Assembly (NCBI GenBank): GCA_963775505.1
Contig: CAVZIL010000001.1
Location: 62,001 to 126,000, forward strand
From: JAIBJN01 sp963775505
GTDB taxonomy: Bacteria > Actinomycetota > Thermoleophilia > Gaiellales > Gaiellaceae
DNA: 64,000 nt
Direction: 5' to 3'
Shown: piece by piece, positions 1 to 8,312 of the stretch
Layout of the letters: every line of letters starts with the position of its first letter
Position numbering within the stretch: the first letter of the stretch is position 1
The notes under the pieces: generated by a model
What the model was told of the DNA's origin: nothing
Databases searched by the model: none
Seen by the model: only the letters and a program-made list of their open reading frames with translations
Made by a program: the position numbers and the translations under genes

Positions 1-426
1 TCCTTCGAGCCGACCTCGGAGAGGACGACGAAGTCGCGGGCGAAGCTCGGCGATCAGCTCGAGCTTGCGCTCGCGCGGGAGGTCGATCGTCCCGTCGGAG
101 ACCTCGACGTGGGAGAGGCGGTTGGCGGCGAGCCAGCTCTTGTACTCGTCGAGCTTGTCGCGCGCGACGACGGCCTCGAAGAGCGTGCCGCCGCAGACGA
201 CCGGGGTCTCGAATGAGCGGTAGAGGGCGATCTTCTTCTCGAGGTTGTTCGTCACGTAGGACGTGCCCCAGCCGAGCTTCACGACGTCGACGTAGTCGCC
301 GGCCGTGTCGAAGAGGCCCTCGATCTCGGGCAGGCTCATTCCCTTGTCGATGACGTGCGTGAGCCCCTGGACGCGCGGCTTCGGCGAGCGCGCGGGCACG
401 TCGAGGAAGCCGTCAAAGCCGGGCAT
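1..426 (-). CDS. comA: Phosphosulfolactate synthase ComA, 3' end cut by window edge, one frameshift
   Basis: ComA joins sulfite to phosphoenolpyruvate to give phosphosulfolactate, a TIM-barrel enzyme first known from coenzyme M synthesis but also found in bacteria. The reading from the ATG at 426 shows the family landmarks: a VIDKG stretch near the start, GDYVDVVKLGWGTS near residue 45, CGGTLFE near residue 80 and VEVSDGTIDL near residue 108. One extra T:A pair at about 43-44 shifts the frame; without it the protein continues RDFVVLSEVGSK, the expected next strand. The start overlaps the stop of the fumarase beta gene by 14 bases, so it is the last visible gene of a co-transcribed group. Bacterial function of the product (sulfolactate or another sulfonate) is not shown here. 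Confidence 0.85.
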   Translation of the reverse strand, partial: MPGFDGFLDVPARSPKPRVQGLTHVIDKGMSLPEIEGLFDTAGDYVDVVKLGWGTSYVTNNLEKKIALYRSFETPVVCGGTLFEAVVARDKLDEYKSWLAANRLSHVEVSDGTIDLPRERKLELIAELRPRLRRPLRGRLEG

Positions 427-997
427 AGAGATCCTCCAATCGCTTCTTCGCCTCTTCCTGGACGTCGTGGTAGAGCGAGGTTCCGTGCGAGTCGATGGCG
501 ACCGTCAGCGGGCCGAAGTCCTTGACGCGGAACTTCCAGAGGCACTCGGGCATGAGCTCCTCCCAGTAGACCTCCTCGATCTCCTCGATCTGGGTCGTCT
601 CGAGCGCCGCCGCGCCGCCGACGATGGCGAAGTAGACCATCCCGAGCCGCGCATCGGCTCGATCGCCTCGTCGGGGAGCCCGCCCTTGCCGCAGATCGCG
701 CGCACGCCGTAGTCGCGGCCGAGCGGCTCGGTGAAGCGCACCATGCGCGCGCTCGTCGTCGTCCCGATGCAGAGCTTCTCGTAGCGGCCCTCGCCGAGCT
801 TGCGGACGCTCGGCGCCGTGTGCAGGAGGAAGGCGCCGCGTCAGGTCGAGCGGCGGCGCGACGCCCTCGTCGAAGATGCGGATCTGCGTGCGGTCGCGGA
901 TGCCGATCACGTGCCCGTCGACGAGCACGGAGTCGCCGGCGCGAAGCTCGCGCACAGCTTCCTCGGAGGCGGGGAAGGTCAGGCGGTGCTCGGCCAC
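413..997 (-). CDS. Class I fumarate hydratase (or tartrate dehydratase) beta subunit, frameshifted
   Basis: Beta subunit of a two-subunit iron-sulfur hydro-lyase that interconverts fumarate and malate; L-tartrate dehydratase is the main alternative. The GTG-started frame reads a swivelling-domain N-terminus with RAGDSVLVDGHVIGIRD, and the C-terminus reads GMVYFAIVGGAAAL and KDFGPLTVAIDSHG, both typical of the family. Between about 845 and 650 the protein runs in another frame (GEGRYEKLCIGTTTS, then YGVRAICGKGGLPDEAI), so two compensating single-base indels are needed. Length with the repair is about 195 residues, normal for a split beta subunit. It follows the alpha gene after 3 bases and overlaps comA. 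Confidence 0.85.
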   Translation of the reverse strand: MAEHRLTFPASEEAVRELRAGDSVLVDGHVIGIRDRTQIRIFDEGVAPPLDLTRRLPPAHGAERPQARRGPLREALHRDDDERAHGALHRAARPRLRRARDLRQGRAPRRGDRADARLGMVYFAIVGGAAALETTQIEEIEEVYWEELMPECLWKFRVKDFGPLTVAIDSHGTSLYHDVQEEAKKRLEDLYARL

Positions 998-1000
998 GGC

Positions 1001-1896
1001 TCAAGCCTCCCGGTCGTAGTCGACGGCGCCGTCGGCGGCGATGTGCGCCGTCGCGCGGCGCGCGGCCCAGCACTGGTAGTTGACGGCGACCGGGTTCAGG
1101 GTCATGTGCGTGTCCGCGTGCTCGACGTGGCACTGGAGGACGGTGACGTCGCCGCCAAGCCCCATCGGGCCGATGCCGGTCTCGTTCAGGAGGGCCTTCA
1201 GCTCGTCCTCGAGCTGCGCGACGAGCGGGATCGGAGTTGCGCGTGCCGACCGGCCGCGCGATCGCCTCCTTGGCGAGGTGCATCGCGTAGTCGGCGGAGC
1301 CGCCGATGCCGACGCCGACGATTCCCGGCGGGCACGGCTTGCCGCCGGCGCCGACGATCGAGTCGAGCACGAACCGCTTGATCCCCGCGACGCCGTCGGC
1401 CGGGACGCACATCTTCAGGAAGCTCATGTTCTCGGAGCCCGAGCCCTTGGGGACGCACTTGACGTCGAGCCCGTCCCAGTCGGGCACGAAGTCCCAGTGG
1501 ACGATGGGAACGCGGTGGCCGACGTTCTGGCCCGTGTTCTCGCGCGTGAGCGTGTGCACCGTGTTCGAGCGCAGCGGGTGCTCGACCGTCGCGCGCTCGG
1601 TGCCGTCGTAGAGCGCCTCGTAGATCCGCGCCGGGTGCAGCGGGAAGTGCTCGCCGACGCGGCAGTAGTAGACGGCGATCCCGGTGTCCTGGCAGACGAG
1701 GTTGCGCTCCTCCTCGGCCACCTCGACGTTCCGGAGGATCGTCTCGAGGACGCGCCGCCCCGGGACGGAGGTCTCCCGTGCCGGCGGCCTCGGCGAGCGC
1801 GTCGCGGAGGTCCTGCGGGATGTCCTTCAGCGCCCAGACGTAGAGGTGCGCCGCGGCGTCCTCGACGACCTTCTGGAGATCGGTGGCGACAGCCAT
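1001..1896 (-). CDS. Class I fumarate hydratase alpha subunit, frameshifted
   Basis: Alpha subunit carrying the oxygen-sensitive [4Fe-4S] cluster of class I fumarase. Three cluster cysteines can be seen: in LVCQDTG, in KPCPPGIVGVGIGG and in LQCHVEHADTHMT, the last two flanking the substrate site. The ATG at 1896 gives MAVATDLQKVVEDA. Two indels, near 1775 and near 1225, break the frame; repaired length is about 297 residues, normal for the subunit. The start overlaps the stop of the upstream flavoprotein gene as TGATG, implying translational coupling of a fumarate-handling pair. Confidence 0.85.
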
Positions 1897-3099
1897 CAGC
1901 TCCTCGCCTTCTCGGCGGCGGCCTTTCCGGCGCGGCGGCCGAAGACGCAGCACTCGAGCAGGCAGTTGCCCATCATCCGGTTGCGGCCGTGCGTGCCGCC
2001 GGCGATCTCGCCGCAGGCGAAGAGGCCCTCGACGGTCGTCTCGCCGTGCTCGTCGATCACGAGCCCGCCGTTCTGGTAGTGGAGGACGGGGTAGGTGAGG
2101 ATCGGCTCGGCGAGCGGGTCGATCCCGGCCGCGCGGTAGCGCCGGAGCATGTACGGGAGCGAGATCGTCGGCGTCCGTCGGGCGAGATCCGGGTCGTGTC
2201 GAGCCACACCGCCGGCCGCCCGTCCGGGCTCTCGACCCCGCGGCCCTGCTCGACCTCGTCGAAGATCGCCTGCGAGACCTCGTCGCGCGGCCCGAGCGAG
2301 TCGGTGAACTCCTCGCGCTCGGCGTTCAGGAGCACGGCGCCGTAGGCGCGCGTCGTCTCCGGGATCGAGTAGCCCTGCATCGTCGCCGGCCACGCGCCGC
2401 CGTTCGGGTGGTACTGGAGCGCGTCGAGGTCGCGCGCCTCGGCGCCCAGGCCGAGCGCGATCCGGGTCACCTCGCCGGTCGCGCCGGGATGGTTGGTGGT
2501 GAGCTCGCCGCGCTCCTCGCGCCTCGCGGAAGCAGCGGCCGCCGGCGGCGAGCACGACCGCGCCCGCCTCGACGACGTGCTCGCCGCAGCGGGCCCGCCA
2601 GCCGCTCTCGGTCGGCCTCGAGCTCGGACGAGCGGCGACTTCGGCAGCGTGAGCGCGGCTCGAGGCCTCGACGGCGCCGCGCAGGGCGCTCGTGATCGCG
2701 AGGCCCGTGCGGTCGCCGACCTGGAGCAGGCGCTTGCGGCTCGCGCCGCCGCAGCGGGCGAGGCGGTAGCCGCCGTTCGAGCGGGTGAACTCGACGCCGT
2801 GCTCCTCGAGCCAGTGGATCGTGCCCGGCGCCTCCGACGGTCAGCACGCCGACGAGGCTCCATGTTCGGCCGTCTCGTGGGAGCTCCGCCAGACGTCCTC
2901 GGCGTGCTGCTCCGGGGAGTCGTCCTCTCCGAAGGCCGCCTGGATGCCGCCCTGGGCCTTGGCCGAGTTGCAGGACTGGAGCGACGCCCTTCGCCGCGAG
3001 CGCCACGCGCGCGCCCGCGCGCTCGGCGGACACCGCGGCGGCGAGCCCGGAGGCGCCGCTGCCGACCACGAGCACGTCGACGGAGATGGGCTCGCCCAT
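1896..3099 (-). CDS. FAD flavoprotein of the fumarate reductase / succinate dehydrogenase / L-aspartate oxidase family, heavily frameshifted
   Basis: The N-terminus has a dinucleotide-binding fold (VDVLVVGSGASGLAAAVSAERAG). Further on are CNSAKAQGGIQAAF, the TTNHPGATGE segment that lines the dicarboxylate site, LDALQYHPNG, and the C-terminal GLFACGEIAGGTHGRNRMMGN that binds FAD; all are typical of the FrdA/SdhA/NadB family. The gene is read in all three frames in turn and needs at least seven single-base corrections between about 2980 and 2170. Repaired length is about 400 residues, shorter than SdhA (near 580) and lacking its long C-terminal domain. No iron-sulfur or membrane anchor subunit lies nearby, so the electron partner is unknown. 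Coupling to fumarase points to fumarate or succinate as the substrate (inference). Confidence 0.75.
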
Positions 3100-3148
3100 G
3101 ACGGCCCGACTATACCACTGTTCTCCTAATCCCACACATTTGATTTGC

Positions 3149-4451
3149 TTATTCCGAGGCGGTGCGGACGTCCCGCAGGCTGCCGTCGCGCTCCGTGTCG
3201 CGGACGCCGGGGACGAACAGGAAGGCGATCGTGACGAGCGCGGCCGCGAGGCCGCCCGCGACGAGCGTCGTCTGCGGCGCCCAGCGGCGTGCGAGACCGG
3301 GCCGGTGAGGGCGAAGGAGACCGGCACGAGGCTGGTGGAGACGAACCAGTCGAGACTCGTGACGCGGCCGAGCAGCTCGCCCGGCACGAGCGACTGCACG
3401 AGCGTCCCCCAGACGATGAGGCCCGCCGTGAAGAGGGCGCCCTCGAGCAGGCTGATCGCCTGGAGCTGCCAGACCGCGGTCGCCAGGCCGAAGCCGACGA
3501 GAGCGAGCGAACCGAGCGTCCAGGCCGAGTACATGAACGTGATGTGACGGCGCGGGAGGCCGCGCTGGCCGAGGACGAGAGCCGCGAGGATCGAGCCGAC
3601 GCCGCCGCACGCGAGGACGAAGCCGAAGTCGCCGGCGCTCCCGCCGAGCTCGTTCTTCACGCGGTAGGGGACGAGCACGTCGATCGGGCCCCAGTACGCG
3701 AGCAGGAACACCGCCGCGGCGAGCAGCGTCGCCCAGAGCCAGGCGTGCCCTCTGACGAAGGCGAAGCCTTCCCGCAGCTCGCGCAGCATCGACGCCCCCC
3801 GCTCGGATGGCGTCGTCCCGAACGGCGCCCCGGTGCCGGATCAGGAGGATCGCTCCGGCGGAGACGAGGAAGGTGCACGCGTCGAGGGCGAAGGCCCAGC
3901 CGGGACCGGCCGCGGCCACGAGCCAGCCGCCGATCGCCGGGCCGACGAGCAGGAAGGCGAACGGCCTGATGAACTGGTCGAGCGAGTTCGCCTGCAGCAG
4001 GAGCTCCCGCGGGACGATCTGCGGAACGATCGACATGAAGGCGGGGCCGAAGAACGCCTCGCCGATGCCGAAGACCGCGGCGAGCGCGATCAGGTGCCAG
4101 AGCTCGATCACCCCGGTGAGCGAGAGGACGGCGATCCCGGCGGCCGCGCCGCATTCGCACCAGGTCCGCGGCGATCATGATCCGGCGCCGCTAGAACCGG
4201 TCGGAGACGACGCCGCCGAGGAGCACGAAGAGGCCGAGCGGCAGCCGTCCAGGCGACCCCGACGAGCGAGAGCGCGGTGGGCGAGTCGGACAGCTCGTAG
4301 ACCTGCCACGCGAGCGCGACGACGTAGACGCCGTCGCCGGCGAGCGACACCGCGGCACCCGCCCAGAGCAGGGCGAAGTCCCTGATCCGAGCGGGCGGAG
4401 GATGCCCACCCGCGACAGGCGGCCGGTCTCGGATGCCGTCCCGAGCCCCAT
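3149..4451 (-). CDS. Major facilitator superfamily exporter, broken by five frameshifts and an in-frame TAG
   Basis: About 12 hydrophobic segments are spread over three frames: FALLWAGAAVSLAGDGVYVV at the start, VIELWHLIALAAVFGIGEAF, IVPQIVPRELLLQANSLDQF, and VQSLVPGELLGRVTSLDWF near the end. The repeated PREL/PGELLGRV motifs are characteristic of the MFS_3 (EntS-like) drug or siderophore exporters. The ATG at 4451 lies 6 bases downstream of the rsgA stop. A TAG at 4191-4193 sits in frame between SDRF and RRRIMIAADL where the family has an acidic or polar residue, so a single substitution also affects it. The substrate cannot be told. Confidence 0.7.
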
Positions 4452-4457
4452 GGCGGC

Positions 4458-5493
4458 TCAGTAGGCGCTCTTCCTCAGCGAGCGCGCGAAGCGGCGCCGC
4501 TGCACGGCGCGCCTCCGACCGCGCGCGCGGATCGGCCTTCAGCTCCTGGTGCCGGAGCTCGCGCTGCAGCTTGCGGTAGCTCTCCAGACGCTCCTCGGCG
4601 AGGAGACCCTCGACGATCGCAGCGCGGACGGCACAGCCCGGCTCAGTCTCGTGGGCGCAGTCGGAGAAGCGGCACGAAGCGGCGAGCTCGACGAGATCGG
4701 CGAACGTCTCGTCGAGGCCCTCGCCTGCGTCCCAGAGCCCCAGCTCGCGCATGCCCGGGGTGTCGAGCACGAGCCCTCCGCCGGGCAGCGGCACGAGCTC
4801 GCGGTACGTGGTCGTGTGCCTGCCCTTCCCGTCTGCGCGCAGGCCCTGCACCTCCTGGCGCTCCCGGCCGAGCAGTCGGTTCAGGAGCGACGACTTGCCG
4901 ACGCCGGAGGAGCCGAGCAGCGCCACGGTGCGACCGCCGATCGGATACGCCTTCAGCTCCTCGATCCCCTCGCCGTCGAGACAGCTCACGACGTGCACGC
5001 GCACGCCGAAGGCGACCGCCTCGACCTCGGCCACGGCGGCGGCGAGGTCCTCGGCCAGGTCGCTCTTGTTGAGCACGATCACCGGCTGGGCGCCGCTCTC
5101 CCACCCGGAGGCGAGGTAGCGCTCGAGCCGCCGGAGGTTGAGATCCTCGCCGAACGCGCTGACGACGCAGACGACGTCGACGTTCGCGGCGACGACCTGC
5201 TCGGACGTGGCCTCGCCGGCGGCCTTCCGGGCGAAGACCGTCGCCCGCTCGAGGACGGCATGGATCGTCGCGGCCGAGGCGCTCGGCCCGTCCTCGACGG
5301 CCACCCAGTCGCCGACCGCGGGAAGATCGGCCGCCGTGGCGGCGGCATGGCGGAGGCGGCCGGCGATCTCGGCGGGCCGCTCGCCGCCCTCGGCGTAGAC
5401 GACGTAGGCGCCGCGATGCTGCGCGGCGACGCGGGCGGGGGCGAGCCCGTCCGCGGCGTACGCTCGAACTCTGCTTCTCGGCTCGGGCTCCAC
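4458..5493 (-). CDS. rsgA: Ribosome small subunit-dependent GTPase A (RsgA/YjeQ)
   Basis: GTPase that checks late 30S ribosome maturation. The GTG at 5493 opens an OB-fold domain (GDWVAVEDG near residue 60). The GTPase domain is circularly permuted as in the family: NKSD comes first (about residue 140), then the P-loop GSSGVGKSSLLNRLLG, then the DTPGMREL switch. The zinc knuckle CRFSDCAHETEPGC is complete. One indel near 4500-4525 is needed to end in the expected ARSLRKSAY followed by TGA at 4458; without it the frame runs on into the MFS gene and makes a false fusion. Repaired length is about 345 residues, close to the usual size. Confidence 0.9.
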
Positions 5494-5662
5494 CCGAGCG
5501 CGCTCATCGTGAACGACAACCTGAGACTCCTTTTCTCGTGCAGGGGCTGAGAACGCGGTCCCGCGCGGTCTCGAGCGTGGCTTCGGAGGCTCGGCTGCTA
5601 GAGGAAGCCTGGACCGCGCGAGGAGGACGGACTGGCAACTTCCATGATCTTCATCCTCCTCT

Positions 5663-5698
5663 CGTCGCGGTACGGGTTGGAAGAAGCGTACCCGACGA
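5663..5698 (-). terminator. Possible hairpin downstream of the 5710-6357 gene
   Basis: An 11-bp stem with one bulged base (CGTCG-c-GGTACG against CGTACCCGACG) and a 12-base loop lies just after the stop of the minus-strand gene. No T-run follows on the minus strand, so this is only a weak terminator candidate. The rest of the 216-base gap (5494-5709) shows no further gene. Confidence 0.3.
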
Positions 5699-5709
5699 GC
5701 TTGAAGTTG

Positions 5710-6357
5710 TCAGCCGCCGAGACCGCCGAAGACGGCGAACGGGTTCCGGGGACTGACCTCCCAGACCATGGCGCCGCCCGGCTCGACCTCGACGGCCGCG
5801 CCCTCCGGAGCCTCGGTGCGCAGGCGTTCGGCGAGCGCCGTCGCCTCGTCCTCGTTCACGGCCCCGACGAGGAGGAACGTCGAGCGCCGGGTCACCGGGA
5901 TCCCCTCGGCCTCGAGCCGGTCCGCCAGCTCGTGCGTCGCCTCGCGACTCGGGAGGGAGACACGCACCTCCCACTCGGCGTGGCCGCTCTCGAGGGACTC
6001 CGCCGCCTCGCGGTCCTGCTGGCGCCGACGCTCGGCCTCGACCTCCGCCTCGGTTCGCGGGAGCGGGATGCTCGCGTCCTTCCAGTCCTGCTCGACCGGA
6101 TGCCAGCGCTCGAGCGCGAGCCGCGCCTGGCGTCCCTCCGAGGAGAGGAGCGCGCGGACGATGCCGTCGGCATCGCGGGCGAGCGCCTCCGTGTCGGCGT
6201 AGAGGAAGACGCGAGGGCCGTCCCTGCTCACCGCCACCCGGCCGCCGAGGCTCCCGCGCTCCTCCGACTCGAAGCGCCGGGCCGCGAGCCACTCGACGAG
6301 CTGGGTGCCGTCACCCTCGTCGTCGAAGTCGATCGTGATGCGCCAGTCCTCGGCCAC
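5710..6357 (-). CDS. Hypothetical protein with two ferredoxin-like repeats
   Basis: Not recognised as a named family. The 215-residue product has no signal peptide or membrane segment and is acidic and Arg-rich, so probably cytosolic. Two similar halves can be seen: an N-terminal one around LVEWLAARRF with VFLYADTEALARDADGIVRALL, and a C-terminal one around LADRLEAEGIPVTRR with LLVGAVNEDEATALAERLR. They are joined by a charged linker rich in Glu, Arg and Gln (about residues 115-140). This looks like tandem small alpha/beta domains. The GTG start at 6357 is 10 bases past the stop of the upstream alcohol dehydrogenase, so the two are probably co-transcribed. Confidence 0.6.
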   Translation of the reverse strand: MAEDWRITIDFDDEGDGTQLVEWLAARRFESEERGSLGGRVAVSRDGPRVFLYADTEALARDADGIVRALLSSEGRQARLALERWHPVEQDWKDASIPLPRTEAEVEAERRRQQDREAAESLESGHAEWEVRVSLPSREATHELADRLEAEGIPVTRRSTFLLVGAVNEDEATALAERLRTEAPEGAAVEVEPGGAMVWEVSPRNPFAVFGGLGG

Positions 6358-6367
6358 GGCCGAATTC

Positions 6368-7348
6368 CTACCAGACCCCGCGCAGCGAGCTCGACGATCT
6401 CTTCGGGCGAGGCCGGCCGAGGATTCGCCTTCGCGCCGGCGCGCTCGGCCGCCGCGGCCGCGACGAGCGGGAGCTCGGGCTCCGGGACGCCGAGGTCTCG
6501 GAGCCGCTCGAACCCGGCCAGGCGAGCCAGCTCCTCGACCTTCCCGGCGGCGTCGCGCGGACTGCCGATCGCCTCGCCGAAGCGCTCGATCTCGGCCGCT
6601 GCAACCGGCTCGTTGAAGCGGAGGGCGGGCGGGAGGCAGACGGCGTTGAGGGCCCCGTGCGAGAGCCCGTAACGGCCGCCGAGGGCCTGCGCCATGGCGT
6701 GCCCGAGGCCCAGCCCCGCTCCGGCCAGCGCCGCGCCGGCGTGCATGGCGCCCTCGAGGAGCTCGCGCCGGGCTTCCACGTCGCTCCCCGTTCGCGAGCA
6801 CCCGCGGCAGCGAGGAGGCGATGAGACGGGCGCCGGCCAGCGCCTCACGGTCGGCGTCCGGGTTCCGGCCCGTGACGTAGAGAGCCTCGGCCGAGTGGGC
6901 GAGGGCGTTCAGCGCCGTGCCGCCGGTCTCCTCCCGGGGAAGCCCGAGCGTCAGCTCGGTCTCGTAGACGATGCCCTCGACGCGGGCTCCTCCTCCTCCG
7001 ACCTTGACCCCGCGCTCCTCGTCACGGACGCCGAACCCGGTCGCCCACTCGGCGCCCGAGTAGGTCGTCGGGATCGAGACCACCGGCAGGCCGGTGGCCG
7101 CGCTGACCGCCTTCGCCGTGTCGATGGCGCTCCCGCCGCCGAGCGCGACGAGGCCGTCAGCGCTGTCGGCGGCGGCGACCGCCTCCTCCACCGTCTCCCG
7201 CGGAACGTGCCGGCGGACGCCGGAGAACCGTGCCGCGACCGGCAGCTGCAGGTGATCCCACCTGCGCGTGCGTGATGAGGAGCGGCCGCTCGATCCCGAG
7301 CTCCGCGAGCACCTCGGGATAGCTGTCGAGGCCCCAGCGGACGATCAC
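6368..7348 (-). CDS. Iron-containing alcohol dehydrogenase family (maleylacetate-reductase-like), frameshifted
   Basis: NAD(P)-dependent metal alcohol dehydrogenase, group III. Visible landmarks are the start VIVRWGLDSYPEVL, the nucleotide-binding GLVALGGGSAIDTAKAV, PTTYSGAEWATGFGV, the metal region with NALAHSAEALYV, and GLGLGHAMAQALGGRYGLSHG with paired metal-binding histidines. The PTTYSGAE segment and short length resemble maleylacetate reductases more than butanol dehydrogenases. Three indels (near 7265, 6790 and 6385) break it; the repaired C-terminus ends GVW at 6368. Its GTG overlaps the LysR stop as GTGA, so regulator and enzyme are translationally coupled. The substrate is not known. 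Confidence 0.75.
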
Positions 7349-8242
7349 GCGGCGACCCGGACACGGGCGAACTCCAGAAAGGCCTCGGCCGCCCGCGTCG
7401 GCGAGCGGCCTTTCGCCCGGACGACGTAGAGCTGTCGCGACGGCTCGAGCCCCGTGACCCGGGCGAAGCCGAGCGTGCCCGCGGCGAGCTCGCCCTCGAT
7501 CGCCGTGCGCGAGATGAACGCGACTCCGTACCCGGCCGCGACGGCGCTCTTCACCGACTCCTGCAGGCCCGAGCTCCAGCCGCGGGTCGAGGCTCCGGAG
7601 CCGAAGTCCGGCCCGGCGCAGCTCCTCCTCGACCACCTGCCGAACGCCGGCGCCCTCCTGCATGACGAGCAGCGTCTCCGCGCGCAGGTCGTCGACTGCG
7701 ACCTCGCCGCCCGCAGCCGGGTGCCCGGGGGGCACCGCCAGGACGATCTCGTCGCGGGCGAGCGGCTCGAAGACGAGCGAGCGGTGACGCCTCGCGGCGC
7801 CCACGACCCCGAGCTCGACGTCCCGATCGGCGACGCGCTCGATCACCGCCTGCGTGTCCCAGACCGAGAGGGAGACCCGGAGCTCAGGGTGCTCCAGCTG
7901 GAACTCGCAGAGGAGGAGCGGGACGAGGTGGGCGCCGGGCCCCGTGGAGGCGCCGATCGCGAGCGTCCCGGTGAGGAAACCGCCGTCGGCGCCGGCGACG
8001 TCCTCGAGCAGCCGCTCCTCCACCTGCAGCAGCCGTTGCGCGTACCGGTAGAGCCGCCGTCCGGCCTCGGTCGGCTCGACGCGCCGTCCGGCGCGGTCGA
8101 GCAGCTTCACCCCGAGCCGCTCCTCGAGCGCCCGCACCTGGAGGCTGACCGCGGGCTGCGTCACGCCGAGCCGCTCGGCCGCCTGGGAGAAGCTCTCGCG
8201 CTCGACGACTGCGCAGAACGTCGCCAGCTGGCGCGTATCCAT
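7345..8242 (-). CDS. LysR-family transcriptional regulator, one frameshift
   Basis: The N-terminal winged helix-turn-helix is intact (MDTRQLATFCAVVERESF, then QAAERLGVTQPAVSLQVRAL), followed by a type 2 periplasmic-binding-like effector domain. One extra base near 7580 splits the protein: the first frame carries about residues 1-220 and the second ends LYVVRAKGRSPTRAAEAFLEF, a normal LysR C-terminus. Repaired length is about 298 residues. The gene is the first of a pair with the iron alcohol dehydrogenase. A 5-bp inverted repeat covers its own start codon, suggesting autoregulation. Confidence 0.85.
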
Positions 8243-8255
8243 AAGGACAACTTAT
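8241..8255. promoter_or_regulatory. Palindrome overlapping the LysR start codon, likely LysR-type box
   Basis: ATAAG-N5-CTTAT is a perfect inverted repeat of 15 bases and fits the T-N11-A layout of LysR boxes (as known for the family). It covers the ATG of the LysR gene at 8242-8240, so binding would block either transcription or translation of the regulator. Confidence 0.5.
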
Positions 8256-8272
8256 ACCCCGACGCACGGAAT

Positions 8273-8296
8273 GGGGGCGCCTCGAGAGGCGCCCCC
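8273..8296 (-). terminator. Rho-independent-like terminator after the PhoX-type gene
   Basis: A perfect 10-bp GC stem (GGGGGCGCCT / AGGCGCCCCC) with the loop CGAG follows the stop of the minus-strand gene at 8313. No strong T-run follows; such U-poor hairpins are common in high-GC actinobacteria. Confidence 0.7.
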
Positions 8297-8312
8297 ACTT
8301 TCGGGCCGGCGG

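Noticed and set aside
4191..4193. In-frame TAG in the MFS gene as a possible recoding site.
   Set aside because: There is no recoding signal nearby, the gene has five frameshifts, and a base error is the simpler explanation.
4108..5493. An apparent RsgA-MFS fusion protein in one frame.
   Set aside because: The fusion arises from an indel near 4500-4525. After repair RsgA ends in its usual RKSAY tail and the MFS gene has its own ATG at 4451.
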